Position numbers and translations under genes: made by a program. Source: Albifimbria verrucaria (lineage: Eukaryota; Ascomycota; Sordariomycetes; Hypocreales; Stachybotryaceae). From it: a stretch of 64,000 nt of DNA. Location: assembly GCA_020081605.1 (NCBI GenBank), contig JAHREC010000009.1, positions 4,340,001 through 4,404,000 on the forward strand, written 5' to 3'. The notes beneath the pieces were generated by a model. It worked only from the letters and a program-made list of their open reading frames with translations. It did no database searches and was not told the origin of the DNA. Of this stretch, positions 11,854 to 22,879 are shown in pieces (within the stretch, counting starts at the first letter, position 1; the number at the start of each line of letters is the position of its first letter).

Positions 11854-14800
11854 TTACTTCTCCGTATGTGCATCATTGAGAAGCATTTCCAGGACGATTT
11901 GCCTGCCCTGGATCTCCGGGTGGGACATGGCAATCTTCACCGTGCCCTTGGTCGCATCTCCAACATTAGGCAATCGCCCGTTGGCCTGTGTCGATGCTGC
12001 GTTGCCGCCAGTAGGTCCCCTGACTCCGTAATCAATCACACGCACGTCCCTGCCGGCAATGATCTGTCGCATGCGTCCGTTCTCTGCATTGCGCACCTCC
12101 ACGTAATCTTCGTTGAAGAGCAGCAGGTATTGGCCATACATGGTTGCTCCCTTGGCCTTCTTCTGCTTGCCGGTGTACTCCATAATTAGAGTACGGCTGA
12201 TATCACCATGCTTGTCGACATAAACAGCACAGTCCTCGTACGTGAGGATGAATTCGTTCTCGTTCAGGCGGAACATACCAAGCGGCCGCTGGTCCCGAAT
12301 TCGGCTCGCAATGTTGGCAATCGCCGGTGCTTTGAGATCCGGGATCGACATTGGCTGTTTCTTGTCGAGTGTGAGCATTTCCACTCCCTTGGACGTCGCT
12401 ACCGCAATGTATGTTTGGAACAGACTCAAAGAGTAGCACTCGGTAGGGAAGAAGAATTCGTCAAAGTCGCGGAATGATTCGGTGCTGCCCGCCGTCTTGC
12501 GACCGCTGAACAATCGAGACTTCTTTTCCGTGGATTTGTGATATATCGGCTCAAGGACTTTGAAAGAGGTGTGCAGGCCTTCCTTACGCTTGTAGAACAC
12601 CAGCATCCGATCCTTCATTCTTGCCGTGGCAAAGTACGTGACGTCCTTGGCCAACCTTTGCGGTGCCCGGCGAGGGTTATCATTGACCGGCGGCGCGAAC
12701 TCTGATACCGGTGCAACCACATCCAGAGGGTAAGAGATGAGCGACTTGTCTGCTATAATGAGACAAACGGAAAATTCCTCCAGCACAGCAATCTGAGTCA
12801 CTCTTGCAGCTTGTACGGACTGTTCAATATTATTAGCAAATGTTAATATCAAGCACCAAATTCTTGAGACTTACCCGAATCCAGCCACGAGGATTGGAAG
12901 GATCAGTGATATAAACTCCATAATCTGTGCCGATGGCAAGGATCGATTTCCCGAAAGCTGAGAACCCGCAAGCGCAGTTGACTTGTGCTCGGCAAATCGG
13001 GTTGACAATCTGGGCAGGACCGAGAACTTTTTCAAGTTCCTGGATGGCTCTGTCAAGAGGAGTACCCTTAACAGGCACACCAGAGGTTCTCGCATACGGA
13101 GACGAAACGTCGTAGTTGAATGCTGCATCAGCCAAGACGCGGAGCCGGAAAGGCTCGGCGTTCTGTAAGAATAATCCCTTGGCATGGCGTGTTTTCGCCT
13201 CAATGATTTTCGTGCACCAGTCCATCCTGTCTCGGGCTGACGATGCGTACAAAGTGTACACCTCATGACCAAGATGCTTGACCTTGAAGGGATAAATGAT
13301 CTTGCCTTCTGCATCAGTCGTCGGCGTTGGCGTCAGGTGAGAACCTGAACCTATCGAAGAGCTCGTAGTAGTATGCTCCAGACCAGGCCGGCCACTGCCG
13401 TTGGACCCAACCTTGTTAAGCTGGGTTGTGGATGCAGACGCAGTTGTGGTTCGGCCGAGCGGCGCTGTAATACCCTTTTGCTTTTGAAGAGGTTCATCAT
13501 TCATACTCTCGAGAAACAAGAGAGGCATGGGGATAGGCTGCTAAGGGTTAGTTCAAGTTCTTGCAAAGAATGGTGGTCTTTACATACCTCGCGCGATACA
13601 TCGTATTTCCTTTCTCCTCTACCATCCTTGGAGACTACCACCTTGGCTAAGATCAGGTAATGATCAAAAAGGAGGGCATGCGTATCAACCCATCGCACTC
13701 CTTTCGAGCCCATTCTCTGAAGCTCACCCTGCATCAGGAGCTCTCTACCTGGCTGGTCTAGGTTCAACACGGACTGGAATCCCGGCCGGAGAACAAGCAT
13801 TCGGTCAAGTTCCATCATTTCAACTCTCTTGTTCGTCTCTGCAACCTTGGCATCGCATTCTTGGGTGACGACCTTGATTTCCTGGATAGCCTTTTGGAGA
13901 TTGGCCTTCTCTTCGCTGTCTGCGAGCATCTTCTGCTCAACGCTCTCAAGCAGCAAAATGTAACGCTGCAAACGCTGCAACGGAGCGATGAGGAAATGCG
14001 TCCAATCCTGTTTCGACGAGGATCTATGTTTTTGCTTATCCTCAAGGAATCTCTTGAACAAAATGTTCCGGTCGGCTTCCTTTCGGACCATGTACGTCGC
14101 ACTTGGATAGCCAGTTGCATACTCAATGTAATCCGACTTGGCTTTGCGAATCCATTCACGGAATAGATCGCTAAACCCGGTGATCCAGGGTCCTTGTTCC
14201 TGTTGGCGATACTTCAACTGGGACAAAAGGTGCTCCTTGTTGATACGAAGGACAGTATCCAATTTTCCGAAGACCGCCTTCAAGAATTTATCTCGGCGGT
14301 CAGGATGAATGATTGGTGGCTGTATTGTGCGCAAGGCATCTCGATACAGAGTACGGAAGATATCCAGCTGCTTGATATAGTTCTCCTCGCCAGTGACAAT
14401 TTCGTGGAGAATGTTCTGGCGGTCTACCTCCTTCTTAGGCTTGGCTTCCCAGTCCTCCTTCTTTAAGCCGTAGAAGACGTGCCATTCATCGGTAAGCTTT
14501 GCACTCTCTGGCAGTAAATCGTCAAGGTCAACTTTCTTCAAGGTTCGAGTACAGTGGTAGGAGTAGCATCGGCTACTAATTTCCACGTCGTGTACTTTCG
14601 GTGCGTAGCATCCTGATCCAGTCAATTGCCAGAGAACACCGCAGAGATGGCCATCGCCAAACTTGACCCATTCCTCATCAGGCACAAGGATTCCTGCATC
14701 AAACATGAGCTGCACGATGCGGCTGCCGAGAACCTCTGCATCAGCCACATTCATCGTTGGGACCTTTGCCGTAAAGAGCATGGTAAGAGCATCCTCCACA

Positions 14801-17096
14801 GTCTTGGCTCTCAAATCCAGTTCTCCTTCAGCCATTTCACGGACCCAGGCCTCGATACCGCTTAGAGCCCACGGTTCGACACATCTCTTATAATCAGCGG
14901 CGTTGAGTTTGGATGGCACAAACTTCTTTTTCCTGCCACTGGGCAGTGTGATGCTATCAAACGCCCCAATAGTTGTGGGAGTGCCAGCCTCGTATTGGGA
15001 GAAGGTAGTTGCTTGGTGTGTTGAGAGCTGCTGTTGGCGGTGTGCTTTCTTGCGCTCCTCGGTGGCATCTGTCCGTGATCGTGCCGGGGCCTGCACCTGA
15101 GGGTGTTGCTATGACCGGAAAGAGATATCGATCTTTCTGGCTGAGCAATTTGGGGTGAAGTCGCTTGGTAAAATGCTTCTGGGCTCTCCGGCTGGTACAG
15201 TGTTGAGTCAACACTCAGGGTCTGTGAGTGCTGGTACTGAAGGCGGTTGCTTGTTGAGGATGAGAGCATAGAGCTGGTGTCTGATTCAGGCCCAGGCGGG
15301 ACAGCAGGCAGAGGCCTGCTTGACAAGCCAGGATGGTAGAAAAGATCCTGATACTCATCCTTGATGGGTGAATCCGTCCCACTAGTTCTTGACTGAAGTG
15401 ATACTCGTTCGTCTCCTTCGTCAAAGCTGAGTCGGTGTGGGCGAGGCTGCTGCAAGCCTCCGGTGCCGCCATAATCCACTTCGGCGCCATTGAAAGCAGG
15501 GGTTGCATTAGTACGGCTAAACTGTGAGTCTGATCGGTGGTGCTGCAACTGAGTATGTCCGGGTACGGGAGTGGCCGTGTCGAATCTTGCATGGAGGCGG
15601 AGCTTGGGGCGATTTGACATTGTTCCCGTAAGCTGTTCCGCCGGGATAGCCCCACTAAGCATGCCTAAGTCAACCGCACCGCCAACATCACTATCGCTGC
15701 TGGGCCCCTGCTCTTCCGCGGGTGGCGACAGTGTGGTGGTGGACAAGGCTTGGAGGTCGTTGTAGAGAAAGTTGCTTGTACTAAAGCGACGTTCATCAAG
15801 CTCGGCCTGTTGCATGGCAAGAACGCCGGCGGTGCCCTCGGGATCATCGTCGTCGTCGGCATCATAGCTGGGTTTTTGTTGATGCGAGTAACGAGAACTC
15901 TGGCTCGCTGCGTACGTGAGGCTAGAAGTGTCTGAATAGCGTGCGTCGGTATCTTGGTGGTGATGTTGCTGTCGACCCAGCTCAGCCTCGATATCCTGAA
16001 TGATGCTATCGGCGCTCCCATATCCGTCGTAGCTGTTGCCATGCGTGTGTTGCCCTCCGTCCCAACTCGATTCCTCCGGTAGATCCTCCATGGGACGATT
16101 GGGCAGAGGAGCGTTCGTAGGGTGTCTGTAGAGTCCTGATGCCCCGAAGCTGATTGAGAGGATGCGGCAGACGCCTGAGACAGTGATCAGGAGTGTCTCG
16201 GAAGATACGAAGCAGGCTCGTTGGCGTTGTAGGCGGGTCCTACAGGAATGTGCGACGAAGAGGGATAGGGGGTGCCTGAGAGGTCGCACTGTACGGAGAA
16301 TGAACCGGGCTGGCGCCGTTGGACTCATAAGCTGGAAAGCTGGGTGTGCCGTATAGCGAAGGGTCATAAGACGGTGTCTGATTTTGCGAAGCTGCAGTGG
16401 CGTTGTAAGACGGGCTCGGTAACGACTGCTGGTAACCGGACAAAGCTGGAGATGATGCTCCTTGCGAAAAGCCTGGAGAATAGGCAGGGTTTGGTGATTG
16501 AGAGAATGACGGTGAAACTTGCGAACCGCTGAGAGTGTTGTAGGCCTGGTCATGGTAGTTCTGACCGGTGTAGGTAGACTGTCGCTGGAGCCCTGTCGTT
16601 CCCGCGTAAGCAGCAGGGTTGTAGGTCTGTGGAGCATAGTTGGTGGCAGTAGGCGAGGTGTAGGAGCCCGTGCCGGCAGCGTATCGAACGCTCGGAGATG
16701 GGTGGAATGGGAGGCCTACGGTTTGTCCGCGCTGGAACTGGCCGGGTTGCGCAAACGTCTGCGGGTTGTAGGCTGATTGCGATGGGGTTGGCGGTGCGGC
16801 ATCCTGGTACTGGTGCTGGTATCCAGACAGGGCATTGGAGGTCGAGGATACGCGGTGCGAGAAGCGGACGAAGTGGTCGGGCTTCCCAAGAACAACTCGT
16901 CTTCCGAATGTCCAGAAGGATAGTTGCCATAGGATCGCAGGCGATTGTGCTGCTGCGTGTGGTAGGCTCCGTCGTCGCCATTGTTGAAGCTCGGCCGCCT
17001 GCCAACGGCGTTCGGATCGGGAGACTGGGCTGCTACTGGGTATTGCACAGGCGGCACCTGGCCGTAACGGCGGCGGTCGTCGCCTCGGAAGGACAT
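11854..17096 (-). CDS. ROM2: Rho1 guanine nucleotide exchange factor, DEP-DH-PH-CNH (Rom2 type)
   Basis: Activates Rho1 upstream of glucan synthase and the cell-wall-integrity kinase cascade at the cortex. The N-terminal 600 residues are a Gln/Tyr/Pro/Ser-rich disordered region starting MSFRGDDRRRYGQVPPVQYP. A DEP-like region follows (about 15000-14600). The RhoGEF (DH) domain, about 14420-13900, runs from ILHEIVTGEENYIKQLDIF to FLIAPLQRLQRYILLLE. Then come a PH-like domain (LLMQGELQRMGSKGVRWVD, about 13770-13200) and a citron homology domain to the stop, containing TYEDCAVYVDKHG and YGQYLLLFNEDYVEVRN. Introns at 13587-13538 and 12874-12820. Frame breaks lie at about 16830-16890, 16262-16264, 16190-16191 and 15101-15103, all in the disordered N-terminal part. 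Exon structure there is therefore less certain. Confidence 0.9.
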
Positions 17097-20000
17097 GGTG
17101 ATGGCTGAATATCGGCGAAGGAATGGCCGTGAGCGACGCTGGGGATGTGCGCCTTGGGAGGTGGAAACGGGAGGGGTTGCGCCAGTCGGGCTTTATCGAA
17201 GGACTCGACGACTGTGCATTGAACAAGTATCGACAGACGGTATGGATGCTGAAGGAGCTGCGCTGGGGTTTCGGAGAGCACCCAGTCTTACAAAGGTCCG
17301 CCGCTCATTCGCCGCCAGACGAAGGTTGAAGGCTGCGGCGAGGAGCGAGCAATGCCTGACCCTGATAAGAAGATGCTGGCGCGGCCAGTTGCAACCTCCA
17401 GGTCTCGGTCGCGGAGGAAGGGTACCTAGGACAGAGAGAGGGACGCTCCGTGGAGGGAAAACTGCTCGCAGCAAAGCGTCGAAGGCGCGCGGAGGAGACG
17501 CGACCAAAAATACGGAGCCCCGGGGTCGAGTCGGCTGCGCAAGGAAAGCGAGGCCTCTGGTGCGTTGATGTCAGTGAAAGGTGAATCAGGTTGCCAAACC
17601 GGACCCCAAGGTGAACCATGTGCGGGCGGATGGTGTGTGGGTGTGGGTGTGGGAGTGGGATTGGGACTGGGACTTGGACTGGTGCAGTCCAGTCCAGTAA
17701 CTTAGCGGGAGTGGGAGTGGGAATGGGAGAGGCCAGAGGCCAAGCCACAGGAAATTGGGGCTGGAGGCGGCTCACACCAGCTGACAGGAGGAAATGGATG
17801 AATCTTTTTGTTTTGCTCGCGTATCCGTACATGGTACCTGCCTTCCATGCCTATACCTGGAGCAATGGTGGGGTAGATCGTACTAACGGCCAGCTCCTTC
17901 GTAATCTCATCTTTGCTTGCGCTCACTAACGAGGCCCGTTTATCTTACTTGCCTACTCCGAGGTACATACTGTAGCAAACATGCATCGATGTGGTGAGCC
18001 GTACCTGGCTAAAATCACAGTCATGGTACAGAGTAGATAGCCAAGGTCTAAGCTCCGCCACATCTCGGAATGCCTCTTCTAATGTAATGTAATGTGTCGA
18101 TCGACCAAGTACAACAGTGGCCAGCCTGTCTATCCTAGCTGTTCTGGTATCTGGCGTCCCATTCCATGTGCAACGTACTCGCCTAGGCTCGCTGCTACCG
18201 TGGTGGTGACCACTGCGAGCACGTTCGAGGTCATGCACATTGCAATAACAATTACCTTAATACCTGTCAAGGCACAGTGTCTGCCTGTATCACTTCACAC
18301 TCCGGCATGGCAAGGAGCAGACCATCAGTTCCTTGTCTGCTGATCATACCGAAACAGTCGAGCACCAACCTGCGTGCAAGCGACTGGGTCTGGTTTGGGG
18401 TGAAGTGGTCCTTGCAAAAATAGTTTAAAGGTGAGACGAAGCATCGCGTGTCGCAGATTTTTCTTCGAATGGAGCCCTGGAACATTCCACGTCACTTCAA
18501 GTCCATCTAGCCTCTACAATTCAGCGTATGGCATCCTCCGCATTGTCTCGCCTTGTCGGAACAATGGGAACAGAATCCAGGCTTGGTTATGGAGGCCCTG
18601 CCACTACCGAGTCAGATGTCTCCACAACCGCCCTGGTCGCTTGCTCCTAATGCACCTGTTTTTTTTTTGAAGGGTCTGGACCCTTATTTGGCGTACAGTA
18701 CTAAATATTCAGGAAGCCGTCAATGTGCGAGGTTGGTAAGGCAAATACGGCTGCGACGCAGCGCAAGGGCCACGGCAGGATAACACCATCAACGGCTACA
18801 ATATTCGATGCACGGATCGGCGACTGGCAGGTTGAATACGTATCTGGAGCTGATTGGTGTGGTGAGCACAACACCAGTTGCTAACCATCTACATACACCA
18901 CTCTAGCCCTACACGCCTCGTCTGGATGAAGTATCGTGCAATCTTTCGATTGCATCGCTTGTCGTTAGGCTTTGGGCAATGCCTCACATGCGATTCACCG
19001 AATCCCATCGTTGGAGGCCTACACCCATATGCACGAGAACAGTAATCCGCTCGGCCAAGCCGATAACAGCCACGAGCCTGCGCCTCAACCATAATCATAG
19101 CCGCAGGCCAGAAATGTGGCTATGCTACCCGTTCACAAAGTGGCCAAGCGTACTATGTATGTAGCAAAGCAACAGACGCCGAGAAGAGATGATACGGAGC
19201 TACGAACATACGGTGTTTGCTTTGACGTCATACTGGTATAACCCGAGCAGTTATACATATTCCATTGATTCCGGGTACTACTTTTGTTGCAAGATGGACT
19301 CTTGATAGGTAAATGTACTCATATGAAAAATCTCAAGCTCAGGTAGATGTGATCTGTGATATAGGTTAGGTCAGGCCAGCCACACTCAAATGAGACAGCC
19401 AGCTGCATAACCTCAAACAAGCTGATGTTGAGATGCCTACGAAGCCAAGTATTAAAAAGGGGCTCTAATTTATTTTCATCCGTTTTCCTATCTCACGACT
19501 TCCTTGGCCATTCGTTCCAGATTTGCGACCAGGAAAAGTAATTGCACAAGTTCACGAATAAGCTAAATAAAGTTTGTCCGTTAATTCTTTAAATATCTAC
19601 AGTGCTATTGAAGTAATTGACGGATACATCACACCTGGATGCTAATAACTCTGACCAGCGATCTGAGCTTATTTTCTTGACCTTTGCTTGGCTTATTTGA
19701 GCATGTGAATTTTCAGCAACCGATGACTGCATTCTTTCATCAATTACTGGAATCCGCGGAGCCAGCTTCAAGTCTTGCCTACGTCTTGTATGTTGTCACT
19801 GTGTATACCTGCATTGGAATAGAACCCCGCCTGGGCTGCAACGATTTATGATGCAATTGCGTGCGCGGAGGCATAATAATGTCATGGAAGCCTCGGAATA
19901 GTTGGTGGAGGGTTGTAGAAACTCAATTGGCCAGAATCAGGATTGTAAGAGGATCAAGTCTTATCGACTCCTGACCCATGCATCATTGTCTGCGTGGATC

Positions 20001-20605
20001 GACCAAGTTGGTTGCTCCAAATACCCATTACGGCCACCGTCAACCAAAGGAAACAGCCCGACATGTTGTACCGTACCACAACGGCGTTCAACAATTGCCT
20101 CGAGGTGGACTGCTGGACAACCTGCTGAAACTTCTTGATGCAGCGTGCCGTCCTCCTAGACCAAACTGAGCTGGCCAAAGCCTTGTGTATGTAGCATGTG
20201 CGTCTCCGAAGTACGGAGTGGGAATGGCAGGTCGGGCCGGCGTCGTCGGAGACAGTCTCATTTGTCAGCGTAGCTTGTCTTACCTCGCCTGAGGCAATGG
20301 CAGCGGCGAGTACCAACCAATCCGTGGTGCTAGTGACGGCTATGACGAAGCTCCAGCGGGAGCAGAGAGCTGCCCCTCCTGTTGACCCCACTTGAGACCA
20401 AATGTGATGCGAGCTTCTCTCGTAACTCCGCGCAACAGCTCGAGGCAAGGCCAGCCAGCTCCCCCGATGGATAACTGCGTGCTTGCCCCTCATCGCCCCG
20501 AGGTCTGAGTTCTCCGTCTTCCTCCCCGCTTCACTGACCTCTATCCGCTCTTCCCTCTCATCTTCACACAAAGTATATCAAACTAGAACCAACAACACCG
20601 TCAAG
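17097..20605. other. long gene-poor region upstream of RhoGEF and sod1
   Basis: 3.5 kb between two divergent starts. The part to about 17.9 kb is GC-rich and holds the RhoGEF promoter with a GT/GA-rich tract. Between about 17.9 and 20.5 kb I find no coherent protein, tRNA or transposase; 19.25-19.80 kb is AT-rich. Short frames up to about 200 codons have no recognisable content and sit on both strands. Non-coding transcripts cannot be excluded. Confidence 0.45.
17630..17700. repeat. imperfect GTGTGG/GGGAGT simple repeat
   Basis: A run of degenerate GTGTGG, GGGAGT and GGGACT units about 70 bp long, followed by TCCAGTCCAG. It lies about 540 bp upstream of the RhoGEF start, and the RhoGEF coding strand here is pyrimidine-rich. 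Confidence 0.7.
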
Positions 20606-21583
20606 ATGGTCAAAGCAGGTAAGAAACTGTTGCTTTCGTCTTTGCCTTTTCCAAGAACAGCAATGGAGGAGTGTAGGAAAAACCTGCCATCAAGGGGAGG
20701 GTGACAGCTCCTACTTTATACGCCGTCACGGTTAAGAGGGTGTCATGTGGTCAGGAGCAGCTTTGCGCAGGTTTCTACATTAACCTGCTCAACACCACGG
20801 TGCGGGCCGTAACCTTGATGGACCAGGCCTATCACATTCCTTTGCCGCCTGCCTGTGACGACCGAGCGAGTCCCTTGATGGACAGGGACCGTCGGCTCGA
20901 GCCTCTTTTTGGCTGGCGAGATGGCCTACTGTTGAACGCACGTTGGCTAACGACACGGTCCACTGCAGTTTCCGTCCTCCGTGGTGACTCCAAGGTCACC
21001 GGTACCGTCGTCTTCGAGCAGGAGTCCGAGTCCTCTCCCACCACCATCACCTACGACATCACTGGCAACGACGCCAACGCCAAGCGCGGCTTCCACATCC
21101 ACACCTTTGGTGACAACACCAACGGCTGCACCTCCGCCGGCCCTCACTGTAAGTGATGGCTACACCCACGCTGCGAGCTCGCCCGGCTAATGTGTCACAA
21201 CAGTCAACCCCCACGGCAAGAACCACGGCAACCGTACCGACGATGTCCGCCACGTCGGTGATCTCGGTAACCTCGAGACCGATGGCCAGGGCAACGCCAA
21301 GGGCACCATCACCGACTCCTGGTTAAGCTGATTGGCCCCGAGAGCGTCATCGGCGTAAGTTTTCGTGGGCCAATTTTCCTCGACACTGAGGCTAACACTA
21401 CTGCAGCGCACCGTTGTTGTGCATGCCGGCACTGACGATCTTGGCAAGGGTGGCAACGAGGAGTCCCTGAAGACTGGCAACGCTGGCCCCGTCCCGCCTG
21501 CGGTATGTTGTTCTGTAGAAACGTTGTAAGCTTGAGCCAATCGTACTAACTAAGCTTTAGGTGTCATTGGCATCTCCAACTAA
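20606..21583 (+). CDS. sod1: cytosolic Cu/Zn superoxide dismutase
   Basis: Converts superoxide to hydrogen peroxide and oxygen in the cytosol. Exons 20606-20618, 20969-21148, 21204-21354, 21407-21502 and 21561-21583. The first intron is 350 bp, unusually long for this window, and separates MVKA from [18 protein letters not shown]. Metal ligands are visible in [29 protein letters not shown] and [16 protein letters not shown], and the protein ends PACGVIGISN. The length of about 154 residues is normal. Two frame breaks, at CC 21318-21319 (before [11 protein letters not shown]) and C4 21487-21490 (inside GPRPACG), each need one extra C. This shows the frameshift pattern in a protein whose expected sequence is beyond doubt. 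Confidence 0.97.
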
Positions 21584-22879
21584 GTTGAGCCCTGCAGCTC
21601 TTCTCTGGAATAGGCTTGGATTTCAAAAGCATGTCTTAATGAACCTGAGGATGATACCGTAATAGGACTTGCGTGGACTAAAATCCGCTGCAACGAGAAT
21701 TTGTTTTCTCAGTTATGTAGCCAATTAGCATGCAATTGACCGATTTTGCGGACCAATCTGGTAACTGTGTATGTGAATGTTAGAAAATCGCCCCCTGGTA
21801 TCCAATGCCTGTTGTCGAGCGGAGCATGTAGACAACGGAGCATTTGGTGAGCTAGCAACGCCAGCAAGAGGATGTATGAAACCCCGTGTGTAACTGCAGA
21901 TAAACCGTGCCAAGCGCGTGCATAGATATTGACTGTAGGAGCTTCTCTCCATCGGTTGTTCGATGTTGTCAAGCTCGCTGCCACTTATGCAGGAGAAGAG
22001 GGTAACATACCTCGCAAGAAAGGCGAAAGAAGGATCTGGCATGCGTTGGCTGCCATTTTACGACAACTACGATGAAACCAACCAGGTTGAAGCCAGGGTG
22101 AATTGACGACATGGGGTTGTGAACCAAAACTATTGAGCTGTCCAGAGGATGCAAGCTACGTGTTTCGAGCCATAAGCCGCCTGTTACCGCGCCTAAGAGC
22201 TCAACAAGCTTCTCGCTTAGCGGCAACACAACGACGGAAGAGCCCCTGAAGGCCTCAGCCACAGCTCCTTGACAGACCACAGCTCCAGCTAATGGGAGCT
22301 TAGCGGGTGGAGGCTAGGCTCAGCAGGGTGCGGAGGGTCGACGTTGGGTCGGTCGGTCCCTGGAGCTTCAGAGGCGACAACCCCACATTTGCCGGCGGCG
22401 AATTTGGATTTGGGCCACCTTTCCATAAAGCACACGACCACAAGGGTTGCTTCTCTACACTACCTACACTTGCATAGCTCTCCCCTTTCTCCTCTTCGCA
22501 ATTGATCTTTCCCCATTTACTTCAGAGGTGGGAAAAGACGTTCTCATATTTCCCACGAGCTTTTCTTCCGAGGTATGTCCAACCATTGAACCCCTTCCTG
22601 GCTGTCCACCCTCGCCCTGGCCCCTCCGTGCATATGGCGGTGTCGAAGCTGTCCATTGGGAGCTATCCTCCCTCGCTTGGTGTTTCACAAAGGACCATGG
22701 CATCTCCTTCGAATGCGCGGCTGAAGAACTCATCTCCCTGCATCGCAATTCCAGTTGAATCATATCCTGGATTGATCATCTCCCTAATTCATACCGCGAA
22801 CTCATCTGGTGGGGTATCCGTTGCTAATCATCTTGTCACCACCGTAGGTATCACCGTCTCCTGTCCGTGCCCACTCATC
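21584..22879. other. intergenic and SND1 5' UTR with probable intron
   Basis: 1.3 kb downstream of sod1 and upstream of the Tudor-SN gene. The last 300 bases are CT-rich. A GTATGT donor near 22572 and a CCACCGTAG acceptor near 22848 could delimit a 5' UTR intron. A frame open through 22502-22879 is in frame with the next gene, but its sequence does not look like protein. Confidence 0.45.

Noticed and set aside
19954..20571. 205-codon minus-strand frame upstream of sod1
   Set aside because: Low-information composition, no motif, overlaps the sod1 promoter and has no splice-consistent partner exons.
20606..21583. sod1 looked like a pseudogene because of two frame breaks
   Set aside because: All metal ligands and splice sites are intact, and both breaks are single missing C bases in C runs, the window-wide error pattern.
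22502..22879. N-terminal extension of Tudor-SN in the same open frame
   Set aside because: The extension has no family similarity and contains intron-like donor and acceptor sites; the family start MSKTFIANVK is at 22880.
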